Positions 1 through 5,829 are shown, counted from the first letter of the stretch. The stretch: 8,140 bases of DNA from DAOUBA01 sp034432855 (GCA_034432855.1 DAOUBA010000046.1:1-8140), one strand, 5' to 3'. A program made the numbers and translations. Notes: generated by a model not told the origin, from the sequence alone.

Positions 1-804
1 GCGGAAGACCGAGATGCCTGGTATCGCGCCTATCCCTTCGACATCGCTCCCCCCACCGACGATCACCCCTTCTTCGGCCACTACTTCCGTTGGCGGCAGG
101 CGCGGGAGGTGCTGGCGCTGGCCGGTCATACCTGGCAGCCCTTCGGTGGCGCGGGCTACTTTGTGCTGCTGGCGTTGCTGGCTTTGGCCGTAATTGCAGC
201 GGGAACCTTGATTCTGTTACCGTTGGCAGCGCGCGGAGGAGTGCGGCAAGAGAGGAAACTCAGCATGGCGCTGGGCTACTTTGCACTACTGGGACTGGGA
301 TTCATGTTCGTGGAAATCCCATTCTTGCAACAGTTCATCCTGTTCCTGGGCCAGCCGGCCTATGCGATGGCTGTGGTGCTCTTTGCGCTGCTCCTGTTCT
401 CCGGCCTGGGCAGCCTCGTTTCGCGCCGTGTGCCGCTGTGGTTGGTGCTCGTCTTGCTCCCGACGCTCGTCGGCGGCTACACATTGGGGTTGCCGGCCCT
501 GTTCGAGGCGACGTTGGCGGCGCCGCTATGGGGACGACTGATCGTCACCATCCTCGCGTTCGTCCCCCTGGGCCTGCTGATGGGGATGCCGTTCCCGAAA
601 GGATTGGCGCTTGTAGAAGAGTCGCCGACGCTCGTCGCCTGGGCCTGGGGGGTCAACGGTGCAACCTCGGTCGTGGCTTCGATCCTGGCGGCGATCCTCG
701 CGCTCTCGTGGGGATTCTCTACAGTGCTGGCAGTGGGAGCAGTGTGCTATACCGGGACGCTGGCGCTTTTGCCACGGCTGAAGGCATGCTATAATCGAGT
801 ATAG
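1..804 (+). CDS. Spermidine synthase-like multi-pass membrane protein, C-terminal part (5' end outside window)
   Basis: The frame is open from the first base, and 267 residues are visible up to TAG at 802-804. The first ~25 residues carry a P-F-D-I-A-P-P-T-D-D-H-P-F-F motif. I associate this with the end of the methyltransferase/aminopropyltransferase domain in large membrane-bound spermidine synthase-like proteins. About seven hydrophobic segments follow. They include G-F-M-F-V-E-I-P-F-L-Q-Q-F, then a G-M-P-F-P-K-G-L loop and W-A-W-G-V-N-G-A-T-S, which are typical of the C-terminal membrane half of this family. The catalytic SAM-binding part must lie upstream and cannot be checked. The substrate is unknown, and polyamine synthesis is not established for such proteins. 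The 3' end carries the probable hicAB promoter. Family call fairly sure; function not. Confidence 0.62.
   Translation, partial: AEDRDAWYRAYPFDIAPPTDDHPFFGHYFRWRQAREVLALAGHTWQPFGGAGYFVLLALLALAVIAAGTLILLPLAARGGVRQERKLSMALGYFALLGLGFMFVEIPFLQQFILFLGQPAYAMAVVLFALLLFSGLGSLVSRRVPLWLVLVLLPTLVGGYTLGLPALFEATLAAPLWGRLIVTILAFVPLGLLMGMPFPKGLALVEESPTLVAWAWGVNGATSVVASILAAILALSWGFSTVLAVGAVCYTGTLALLPRLKACYNRV
769..795 (+). promoter_or_regulatory. Probable promoter for hicAB inside the upstream gene's 3' end
   Basis: A perfect TATAAT lies at 790-795, preceded by TTGCCA at 769-774 with a short 15-bp spacer. It sits within the last codons of the preceding membrane-protein gene, about 60 bp before the hicA start. 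Transcription from here would let the toxin-antitoxin pair be expressed independently. The spacer is shorter than the ideal 17. Confidence 0.45.
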
Positions 805-853
805 ATCGGGACGATGACAAAGCGGTATCCGTACCCAGATCAGCAGGTTGCCG

Positions 854-1108
854 GTGAAAAAACGCAAGTTGCTCGAACGGGCACTCGCCAATCCCAAAGA
901 TGTACGTTTTAACGAGATGGTGGCGCTGGTTGAAGCGTTCGGCTTCCACCTATCGCGAGTCAAGGGCAGCCATCATATCTTTGTCCACCCCCAAGTACGG
1001 GAGTTGGTGAACATCCAGAACGTGAAGGGCAGAGCCAAGCCATATCAGGTTCGCCAATTCCTGCAACTAGTCGAAAGGTACGCTTTGCAGTTAGGAGATG
1101 AACCGTGA
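854..1108 (+). CDS. hicA: HicA-family toxin (YcfA-like mRNA interferase)
   Basis: An 84-residue basic protein. HicA toxins are small double-stranded-RNA-binding-fold ribonucleases that cleave mRNA, using a conserved histidine in a G-S-H-H/K motif. Here that motif is K-G-S-H-H-I-F-V-H-P at about residues 36-45. It is followed by the usual strand and terminal helix region (residues ~53-75, with Y-Q-V-R-Q-F-L). GTG at 854 is chosen because AGCAGG lies 7-12 bases upstream; an in-frame TTG at 848 is possible. The N-terminal ~18 residues (K-K-R-K-L-L-E-R-A-L-A-N-P) extend beyond the compact HicA core. The stop overlaps the hicB start (GTGA), so the two are translationally coupled with the toxin first, the usual hicAB order. 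Confidence 0.85.
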   Translation: MKKRKLLERALANPKDVRFNEMVALVEAFGFHLSRVKGSHHIFVHPQVRELVNIQNVKGRAKPYQVRQFLQLVERYALQLGDEP

Positions 1109-1338
1109 AAGATTACCACGTCAACATTTTCTACAGCGAAGATGATGAGGGATACATCGCTGACATCCCCGACTTGCCAGGCTGTTCCGCTTTCGGCGAA
1201 ACACCACTGGAAGCGCTCGAGCAGGTCGAAATTGCCAAGTCGGCCTGGCTGGAAAGCGCGCGCGCCGAGGGCAGGCCCGTACCCGAACCACGTTACCGGC
1301 CGGCGATCTACCAGGTTGCCGCGCCCTCTTTTGCGTAA
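1105..1338 (+). CDS. hicB: HicB-family antitoxin, short form
   Basis: A 77-residue acidic protein with the HicB N-terminal fold: Y-S-E-D-D-E-G-Y-I-A-D-I-P-D-L-P-G-C-S-A-F-G at residues ~10-31, followed by the E-A-L-E-Q helix. HicB binds and blocks HicA. The GTG start overlaps the hicA stop by four bases, and a ribosome site (TAGGAG) sits at 1091-1096 inside hicA. Many HicBs carry a C-terminal ribbon-helix-helix or HTH domain for autoregulation. This one ends soon after the core in a Pro-rich tail (P-V-P-E-P-R-Y-R-P), so no DNA-binding domain is visible. Regulation may differ from the E. coli type. Confidence 0.85.
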   Translation: MKDYHVNIFYSEDDEGYIADIPDLPGCSAFGETPLEALEQVEIAKSAWLESARAEGRPVPEPRYRPAIYQVAAPSFA

Positions 1339-1385
1339 ACAACCGTTGCCGGCAACAGTGAGGGGGAACGGTAGCAGCGTTTACG
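1334..1385. repeat. Inverted repeat between convergent hicB and pcm
   Basis: CGTAAAC at 1334-1340 is the exact reverse complement of GTTTACG at 1379-1385. CCGTT at 1343-1347 and AACGG at 1367-1371 are nested inside. A 12-bp palindrome, GTTGCCGGCAAC, overlaps the inner arm (1345-1356). The two genes converge here. The structure could slow transcription, but there is no U-tract, so I do not call a terminator. Confidence 0.4.
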
Positions 1386-1399
1386 TGGAGCGGTGTTTA

Positions 1400-2212
1400 T
1401 CAATCTCCCTCTTCGATCCCCGCGCCGGTGAACGGCACGAAGGCGACTCCTCCCATGTTGAAGGCTTGTAGTTCCCCATCCGGCTGCTTGACGAACTTCC
1501 ACAACGTCTGGTAGCCGCCCGGCGGCCCGATGGGGATCACCATCCGTCCTCCCATCGCCAGTTGGTCCGCCAGCGGCTGCGGCAGGTGATCGGGGGCGGC
1601 GGTGACGATGATAGCGTCGAACGGCGCATACTCGGGCCAGCCGTAGTAGCCGTCACCCTGCTTGCAATGGATCTGGGCATACCCCAACCCCTCTAGCCGC
1701 TCACGAGCGCTTTCTGCCAGTTCGGGGATGATTTCGATGGTGTAGACCTCGATGCCGGGGATCTCGGCCAGGATGGCGGCCTGATAGCCGGAGCCGGTGC
1801 CGATCTCCAGCACCTTGTCCCCCTCCTTCAGCTCGAGTAACTCGGTCATCAGCGCGACGATGTAAGGCTGGGAGATGGTCTGGCCGTAGCCGATGGGCAG
1901 CGGGTAATCACCGTAAGCATAATCCCGGTCGCCCTCCGGCACGAAGAGGTGACGCGGAACGGCACGCATCGCGTTCAACACGTCTTTGTCGGTGATACCT
2001 CGTCTTTCAATCGTCCCGATCACCATTCGCTCCCTTCGTTGTGCAAAGACCGGGTCTTCTGTGGGCAGGACGACAACTGCTGGAGAAGTTGAATTGGGAG
2101 GTAGCATCATTGCAGATGTCGGTGTCGGCGTGCGGTTTGGCATAGGCGTCACACATGAGACGGTACAGAGACAGACCATCAGGCATACCAGCGCGACGGC
2201 CTTTGCTCTCAT
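1400..2212 (-). CDS. pcm: Protein-L-isoaspartate O-methyltransferase with lipoprotein signal peptide
   Basis: A 270-residue protein. The C-terminal ~208 residues are a complete PIMT: N-A-M-R-A-V-P-R-H-L-F-V-P, Y-P-L-P-I-G-Y-G-Q-T-I-S-Q-P-Y, SAM motif I L-E-I-G-T-G-S-G-Y-Q-A-A, then F-D-A-I-I-V-T-A-A. PIMT uses SAM to methylate isoaspartyl residues in damaged proteins and starts their repair. The first 20 residues are M-R-A-K followed by a hydrophobic run ending in T-V-S-C, a good lipobox. A Thr/Pro/Ser linker typical of surface lipoproteins follows. The upstream ATG (2212) directly abuts GGAGG with no spacer. A second in-frame ATG at 2026 has AGGGAG three bases upstream and would give a standard cytoplasmic PIMT of 208 residues. 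Probably an operon with the SRPBCC gene 34 bp upstream. Confidence 0.85.
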   Translation of the reverse strand: MRAKAVALVCLMVCLCTVSCVTPMPNRTPTPTSAMMLPPNSTSPAVVVLPTEDPVFAQRRERMVIGTIERRGITDKDVLNAMRAVPRHLFVPEGDRDYAYGDYPLPIGYGQTISQPYIVALMTELLELKEGDKVLEIGTGSGYQAAILAEIPGIEVYTIEIIPELAESARERLEGLGYAQIHCKQGDGYYGWPEYAPFDAIIVTAAPDHLPQPLADQLAMGGRMVIPIGPPGGYQTLWKFVKQPDGELQAFNMGGVAFVPFTGAGIEEGD

Positions 2213-2246
2213 CCTCCCTACCCCCTGACATCTCCCGGGTGCGTGC

Positions 2247-2729
2247 TTACATGGGCATCTTGAGTTGTATCGTCCCGGTTTCGACATAGGCCTTGAACCC
2301 TTGCAGAGTTGCCCGATAGGTTTTGTGCACACAGCGGCTGAGGAACGGGCGCGCGAGCAGCGCCGGCGAACCGTAGAACTCGTGGCGGCTGAGCACCTCC
2401 GTGCCGCTGACCGTAGCATCGAAGCGATAGCCGTGAATCACCTCCACTCCGGCCATCTTACCCTCCCAGACTACATAGGGTGCAGGACTGACCTCGCAGA
2501 TGGTGACGATGGCCGTGATCCTACCGAGAGGGAAACCGAAATGGATGGTCTGGCGGAACCGTGCTCCCAGCGTCCAGGGATTGCCGGCAATCCATTCGGC
2601 TTCACTCAGGGCGGGAAACCAGAGGGGCCACTTGCTGAGATCGCTGAAGCACGTCCATAACACCTCCGGCGAAGCATGCACCTCGATGCGCTCTTCCACC
2701 ACGGCCTGGGGCCTACGTTGCTTGGTCAT
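2247..2729 (-). CDS. SRPBCC (START/polyketide cyclase-like) family protein
   Basis: A 160-residue protein. It shows the SRPBCC pattern: V-E-E-R-I-E-V-H-A-S-P-E-V-L-W near the N-terminus (first strand and helix), F-S-D-L-S-K-W-P-L-W-F-P-A-L (the D-x-x-x-W-P-x-W signature), and a C-terminal amphipathic helix near R-A-T-L-Q-G-F-K-A-Y-V-E. Such proteins form a hydrophobic pocket for lipids or other small ligands; the ligand cannot be read from sequence. ATG at 2729 is chosen over the longer frame to 2756 because AAGGAGG lies four bases before it. It is the first gene of a minus-strand unit with pcm downstream. A TTGGCA-17-TACAAT promoter lies about 45 bp upstream. Confidence 0.75.
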   Translation of the reverse strand: MTKQRRPQAVVEERIEVHASPEVLWTCFSDLSKWPLWFPALSEAEWIAGNPWTLGARFRQTIHFGFPLGRITAIVTICEVSPAPYVVWEGKMAGVEVIHGYRFDATVSGTEVLSRHEFYGSPALLARPFLSRCVHKTYRATLQGFKAYVETGTIQLKMPM

Positions 2730-2774
2730 CCGGCCTCCTTGTGGACAGATGGACAATCCGTCCTACTACGAATT

Positions 2775-2803
2775 ATTGTACTCCAAATGTCGCCGCTTGC
2801 CAA
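2775..2803 (-). promoter_or_regulatory. Promoter for SRPBCC-pcm unit
   Basis: On the minus strand, TTGGCA (2798-2803) and TACAAT (2775-2780) are separated by exactly 17 bp, a good sigma70-type match. The predicted start lies near 2768, leaving a leader of roughly 40 nt before the SRPBCC gene. Confidence 0.6.
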
Positions 2804-2821
2804 CCCCTGCCTGGTGATTAT

Positions 2822-2838
2822 CCACATCTTTGATGTGG
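2822..2838. promoter_or_regulatory. Perfect inverted repeat, possible operator
   Basis: CCACATC, TTT, GATGTGG: two 7-base arms around a 3-base centre, in the intergenic region between divergent promoters. It lies 19 bp upstream of the minus-strand -35 and about 45 bp upstream of the plus-strand -35. There is no T-tract, so a dyad operator fits better than a terminator. The binding protein is unknown. Confidence 0.4.
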
Positions 2839-2884
2839 CACCTTCCGATACAACGTGAATGAGGTTTGGGGTGGAACAACGCAC

Positions 2885-2913
2885 TTGCGTGGCAGGCTGA
2901 GGTGGAGTATGAT
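2885..2913 (+). promoter_or_regulatory. Promoter for PIG-L deacetylase operon
   Basis: TTGCGT (2885-2890) and TATGAT (2908-2913) with a 17-bp spacer, about 50 bp ahead of the deacetylase start. This fits a sigma70-type promoter firing divergently from the SRPBCC-pcm promoter. Confidence 0.55.
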
Positions 2914-2961
2914 TGAATCCGCTGTCTATCGCAAGCGTCCACACACCACACAAGGAGAGAC

Positions 2962-3630
2962 ATGAGTGTAGATGTTCTGGCGATCGGCGCACACCCGGAC
3001 GATGCCGAGATCGGCTGCGCCGGGTTCTTGCTCAAAGCGAAGGCCCGTGGGCTCAAGACGGGCATTGCTGTCCTGACTCAGGGAGAGATGAGCGTCTTTG
3101 GCGATGCCGAAACCCGCGTGGCAGAAGCCCGCACCGCCGCCGGAATCCTGAGGGTGGATGAGTTTCAAATTCTGGACATGCCCGACGCGCTGCTCGAATT
3201 CAATACCGAGAATGCCCTGCGCGTCGTCGAAATCCTCAAGAAACTTCGTCCGCGCCTGGTGCTCAGCCCTCACTTCGAGGATCACCATCCCGACCACGTT
3301 ACTGTCTGCCGGCTGGTTGAGCGCGCCATCTACCTGGCCACGCGGCCCGGCATCGTGCCGGAACTTGAGCCGCTGATCCCCAGACCCCGGCACCTCACCT
3401 TCCCGCTTTCCTTCCAGCGACTCTGCCGTCCGACCTTCGTGCTCGACATCACCGACGTCTACGGCATTAAACAGAAGGCGCTCCAATCGCATGGTTCACA
3501 GTACAACCTTATCCTGTACTCCACCGAGATTGCCGCGCGTTACTACGGGGCGGTGATTACCGTGGCCTATGGTGAAGGTTTTTTGCACCAGGAGACGCTC
3601 CCACTGACCGATGATCTGGGGATCATCTGA
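2962..3630 (+). CDS. PIG-L family N-acetylglucosaminyl deacetylase, BshB1-like
   Basis: A 222-residue zinc hydrolase of the PIG-L/LmbE fold. The N-terminal metal motif G-A-H-P-D-D-A-E-I-G is at residues ~9-18, and the second metal-ligand motif H-x-x-H appears as E-D-H-H-P-D-H-V at ~109-116. The T-Q-G-E-M...D-A-E-T-R-x-x-E-A-R-x-A-A-x-I-L block is typical of the BshB1-type branch, which deacetylates GlcNAc-malate in bacillithiol synthesis. I see no bshA or bshC in the window, so another GlcNAc conjugate is possible. ATG 2962 has AAGGAGAG (2952-2959) just upstream. The stop codon overlaps the start of the next gene by one base (TGATG), indicating coupled translation. Confidence 0.85.
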   Translation: MSVDVLAIGAHPDDAEIGCAGFLLKAKARGLKTGIAVLTQGEMSVFGDAETRVAEARTAAGILRVDEFQILDMPDALLEFNTENALRVVEILKKLRPRLVLSPHFEDHHPDHVTVCRLVERAIYLATRPGIVPELEPLIPRPRHLTFPLSFQRLCRPTFVLDITDVYGIKQKALQSHGSQYNLILYSTEIAARYYGAVITVAYGEGFLHQETLPLTDDLGII

Positions 3631-4256
3631 TGGATCTCCTCGACCGGCTCATCGTGGCTTTCGACCGGTGGCAGCGCCGTCGGCTGCGCATCTGGGAGTT
3701 CAGCGACGATCCCGATTGCATCCTGCGCGTCAGCATTAACCGTTCGCGCCTTGACGCGGAACTGGCCGATGGGACAGTCGTACGTCGCGGCGATCGGATC
3801 GGCCTCATCCATTTGTGGAACGAGCGCGTGCCGCGCATCCCCACCACCGGGCCTGACCTTGAATGGGCACGGCTGGCCAGCCGCTCCGCCGTTCGTTCGT
3901 TGCGTTTGTTGGCCCGTTACCTGCTCGAAGCCCCAGACCTGGATGGAATACAGGCCTTTGGCGGCGAGTTCGGCTTCGTCTATACTCCGGTGACGCTCCG
4001 CTTCCTGCACAGGTTGGGCTTTGAGGTATTCGACCCGCGCCCGCCACGTGGTCTGTGGGAGTGGATCGAGGACATCGCAATGCGTATCTGGCCGTGGCTG
4101 CTGCGGCGCGTCTTCAACCCGGCGAGCCTGCGTGGCCGGACGCTGGCCGATATGCGCCGCCGCCCGATATGGATTACCCGCACGACGATTCTCCGTCTCT
4201 ATGGCCCTGACGCTCTGCCCTCAGACGCTCGTAGTGGGCCACGATCAGCGTCGTAG
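3630..4256 (+). CDS. YkoP-like protein
   Basis: A 208-residue soluble protein that I match from memory to the Bacillus YkoP type. Matching features are an N-terminal L-R-V-S-I-N-R strand, then D-G-T-V-V-R-R-G-D-R-I-G-L-I-H-L-W-N-E-R (residues ~48-67), and a later L-G-F-E-V-F-D-P-R-P segment (~129-138). The biochemical function of the family is not known to me; in some genomes it neighbours or is fused to polysaccharide deacetylases, which fits the deacetylase here. The start overlaps the deacetylase stop by one base, so the two are cotranslated. The last 27 codons overlap the 3' end of the convergent glycosyltransferase gene. The tail after ~180 (R-P-I-W-I-T-R-T) looks non-conserved. Confidence 0.55.
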   Translation: MDLLDRLIVAFDRWQRRRLRIWEFSDDPDCILRVSINRSRLDAELADGTVVRRGDRIGLIHLWNERVPRIPTTGPDLEWARLASRSAVRSLRLLARYLLEAPDLDGIQAFGGEFGFVYTPVTLRFLHRLGFEVFDPRPPRGLWEWIEDIAMRIWPWLLRRVFNPASLRGRTLADMRRRPIWITRTTILRLYGPDALPSDARSGPRSAS

Positions 4257-5337
4257 TGCGTTTCAGGTCATATTGCTCGCTCGCAGCGCGGGCGCCTTCA
4301 GCCAGATGCACCCGTAGCGCCTGGTCTTTCAAAAGCGCGGCCCATGCTCGTGCGAAAGCCTCCACGTCCGCCTGAACCAACAATCCGCTGGCCCCGTGCT
4401 GCACAACAGGCCGGATCCAGGGTACGTCTAGCGCCAGGATGGGCAGCCCTGCCGCAAGCGCCTCCAGGATCGCGACGGGCAGCATCTCGATCTTCGAAGC
4501 GGTGACAAAGAGGTCGGCCAGAGCAGTGTAGGCAGGGATATCAGCAGCGGCGACTTGACCCACAAAGTGAGTGCGCCCATCCAGGTGCAGTTGGCGTACG
4601 CACGACTCTAGCGCGTTGCGCTCGAGTCCGTCGCCGACGAGCAAGAGGTGGGCCTGCGCCAGTTCTGGCCGCGCCAGCGCCTCCAGGAGAAAACGGGCAT
4701 TTTTCTCCGGCGAGAGTCGTCCCAGATATAGCGCCAGCGGCGCGGCCTCGGGCACTCCCACATCGCGGCGGCTCAGGCGCTTCTGCGGCTCACGGTAGCG
4801 ATCCAGTTCGATGCCCAAGGGCACGATCTCGATCGGGCGCACAATGCCAATGTCATGCAGCACTCGCGCTGCCTCAGAGGTCGTAGCGATCACCAGATCA
4901 CAGTGGTCGGTGATCCAGCGCATTGGCAAGCGGAGAGCAGCACGGCAGAACGTGGGCGGGAGAAAAGGCATGACAGTGGCCCATAGCAGATCGTAACGGC
5001 TGTGGCAGGATAGGACGACCGGGATTCGATAACGTTTGCCGTAGCGCAGGGCTACTCCGCCGCTCATCATTGGCTGGTTGGCGTGCAGCACATCCAACGT
5101 CTGGAGCACAGCCTCTGCGCGGCGGGGATACCTCCACCCGAAATGATACCCCGGCCTAGGCAACGGCGGGCCAAAGGAGCGAAACACGCCCGGCTCGTCT
5201 TCGGGATGGGGCGGGCCCCAGGTGAAGACAAAGACCTCGTGTCCCATCTCCTCCAGCATGCGCTTGTGCATCGTGATGAAGCGGATAATGCCGTTGACAC
5301 CCGGCTTGTAACAATCGGTGAGTAACCCGATGCGCAT
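4174..5337 (-). CDS. GT4-family glycosyltransferase (glycolipid type likely)
   Basis: A 387-residue GT-B enzyme. N-terminal M-R-I-G-L-L-T-D-C-Y-K-P-G-V-N-G-I resembles diacylglycerol glucosyltransferases and other GT4 enzymes that begin with a P-x-x-N-G loop. H-A-N-Q-P and S-C-H-S-R-Y-D are further acceptor-side features. The C-terminal domain shows Y-L-G-R-L-S-P-E-K-N, V-G-D-G, F-V-G-Q-V, and the EX7E donor motif in E-M-L-P-V-A-I-L-E-A-L-A-A-G-L-P. It transfers a sugar from a nucleotide donor, probably at the inner membrane face; donor and acceptor are not predictable. ATG 5337 is preferred over ATG 5349 because a promoter places the transcript start about one base before 5337. The C-terminus overlaps the convergent YkoP-like gene by 83 bp. 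Confidence 0.85.
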   Translation of the reverse strand: MRIGLLTDCYKPGVNGIIRFITMHKRMLEEMGHEVFVFTWGPPHPEDEPGVFRSFGPPLPRPGYHFGWRYPRRAEAVLQTLDVLHANQPMMSGGVALRYGKRYRIPVVLSCHSRYDLLWATVMPFLPPTFCRAALRLPMRWITDHCDLVIATTSEAARVLHDIGIVRPIEIVPLGIELDRYREPQKRLSRRDVGVPEAAPLALYLGRLSPEKNARFLLEALARPELAQAHLLLVGDGLERNALESCVRQLHLDGRTHFVGQVAAADIPAYTALADLFVTASKIEMLPVAILEALAAGLPILALDVPWIRPVVQHGASGLLVQADVEAFARAWAALLKDQALRVHLAEGARAASEQYDLKRTTTLIVAHYERLRAERQGHRDGESSCG

Positions 5338-5344
5338 AGAGATA

Positions 5345-5373
5345 AGCATACTCCAGCTTGCTGTATTTGACAA
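5345..5373 (-). promoter_or_regulatory. Promoter giving a probably leaderless GT4 mRNA
   Basis: On the minus strand, TTGTCA (5368-5373) and TATGCT (5345-5350) are separated by 17 bp. A start 6-7 bases after the -10 box falls at about 5338, directly before ATG 5337. No well-spaced ribosome site precedes that ATG. Confidence 0.5.
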
Positions 5374-5379
5374 GCGCCC

Positions 5380-5407
5380 TTGACGCGGACGGGGAGCGTG
5401 GTATAAT
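5380..5407 (+). promoter_or_regulatory. Strong promoter for the structured RNA
   Basis: TTGACG (5380-5385) and a perfect TATAAT (5402-5407) with a 16-bp spacer, followed by an AT-rich start region. It is back-to-back with the GT4 promoter. The predicted start is near 5414. Confidence 0.65.
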
Positions 5408-5413
5408 TTTAGT

Positions 5414-5740
5414 TGCAATGAATGGATACACGGGTTATCTGAACTGCCTACAAAGCATCGCATCCGCTGCCGTTTGCTCAGGCAGCGCGCAGACATATGC
5501 CGCTTGTAGGACAGGATGCCGTCCCGTCTTACAAGGAAGTTGTCTGCCCGAGACCTGTGTAGGCGCAATTGTTGTGGATTGGATGGCACTTTACAAGCAG
5601 CATAGCGCCGGTCCCGCCGGGTTTTCTCCGGCGTCGTGGCTGGCCTTGGGGTATGAGCCCGTATCCTCGATAGGAGGAGAGAGAAGCGCGTGAGTCTTCG
5701 GCTGACGAGGAGCGCGGGGTCTCAGGCCCCGCGCTTTTTT
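5414..5740 (+). ncRNA. Candidate structured non-coding RNA, family not recognised
   Basis: This ~325-nt interval is bounded by a strong promoter and an intrinsic terminator and holds no convincing coding frame. Its ends can pair: GGATAC plus GGGTT (5424-5436, two-base bulge) with AGCCC plus GTATCC (5656-5666), about 11 bp. Inside I see CGCTGCC/GGCAGCG (5465-5487), CCTACAAAGC/GCTTGTAGG (5447-5510), ACAGG/CCTGT (5511-5558) and CGCCGG/CCGGCG (5615-5633). GCCTACA at 5446 can pair with either TGTAGG (5505-5510) or TGTAGGC (5558-5564). A closed multibranched fold with promoter and terminator fits a stable housekeeping-type RNA. It lacks the conserved blocks of RNase P RNA and SRP RNA. A divergent 6S RNA is possible but it looks too branched. 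Confidence 0.5.
5711..5740 (+). terminator. Strong intrinsic terminator
   Basis: A 9-bp stem, AGCGCGGGG with CCCCGCGCT, around a 7-base loop (5720-5726). A run of six T at 5735-5740 follows; its first T also closes the stem. It ends the candidate structured RNA. Confidence 0.9.
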
Positions 5741-5757
5741 GTTGCAAATTTTCGCAA

Positions 5758-5829
5758 GCGGGTATAGTATAACCGGCAGAACACCGGCCCGCCAGGCCGG
5801 AGGCGACGGTTCGAGTCCGCCTGCCCGCC
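5758..5829 (+). tRNA. tRNA-Gly (anticodon GCC), atypical
   Basis: The cloverleaf can be drawn. The acceptor is GCGGGTA (5758-5764) with TGCCCGC (5822-5828), 7 bp including one T-G. The anticodon stem CCGGC/GCCGG (5784-5788, 5796-5800) is perfect, with loop CCGCCAG reading GCC at 5791-5793. The T-loop is TTCGAGT (5810-5816). The T-A-T-A-G-T-A-T-A-A D-region is common in bacterial tRNA-Gly. Anomalies: C instead of U at position 33, an A-C mismatch in the T-stem (5806/5820), an A-A mismatch in the D-stem, a 4-base variable loop, a C at the discriminator, and no encoded CCA. It may be a working tRNA, a decaying copy, or a specialised glycine tRNA. It begins 18 bp after a terminator. Confidence 0.6.

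Noticed and set aside
4174..5337. BshA of bacillithiol synthesis, to match the BshB1-like deacetylase
   Set aside because: The N-terminal P-G-V-N-G loop fits glycolipid-type GT4 enzymes and not the G-G-S-G-V start expected of BshA.
5358..5693. 111-codon open frame inside the candidate RNA
   Set aside because: It starts upstream of the promoter -10 box, has no ribosome site, and has no recognisable domain; pairing and terminator evidence favour RNA.
5414..5740. RNase P RNA, SRP RNA or 6S RNA
   Set aside because: The conserved GAGGAAAGTCC-like and ACAGAAA-like blocks of RNase P, and the GGAAGCAGC-type SRP loop, are missing. The fold seems more branched than 6S. A divergent 6S cannot be fully excluded by eye.
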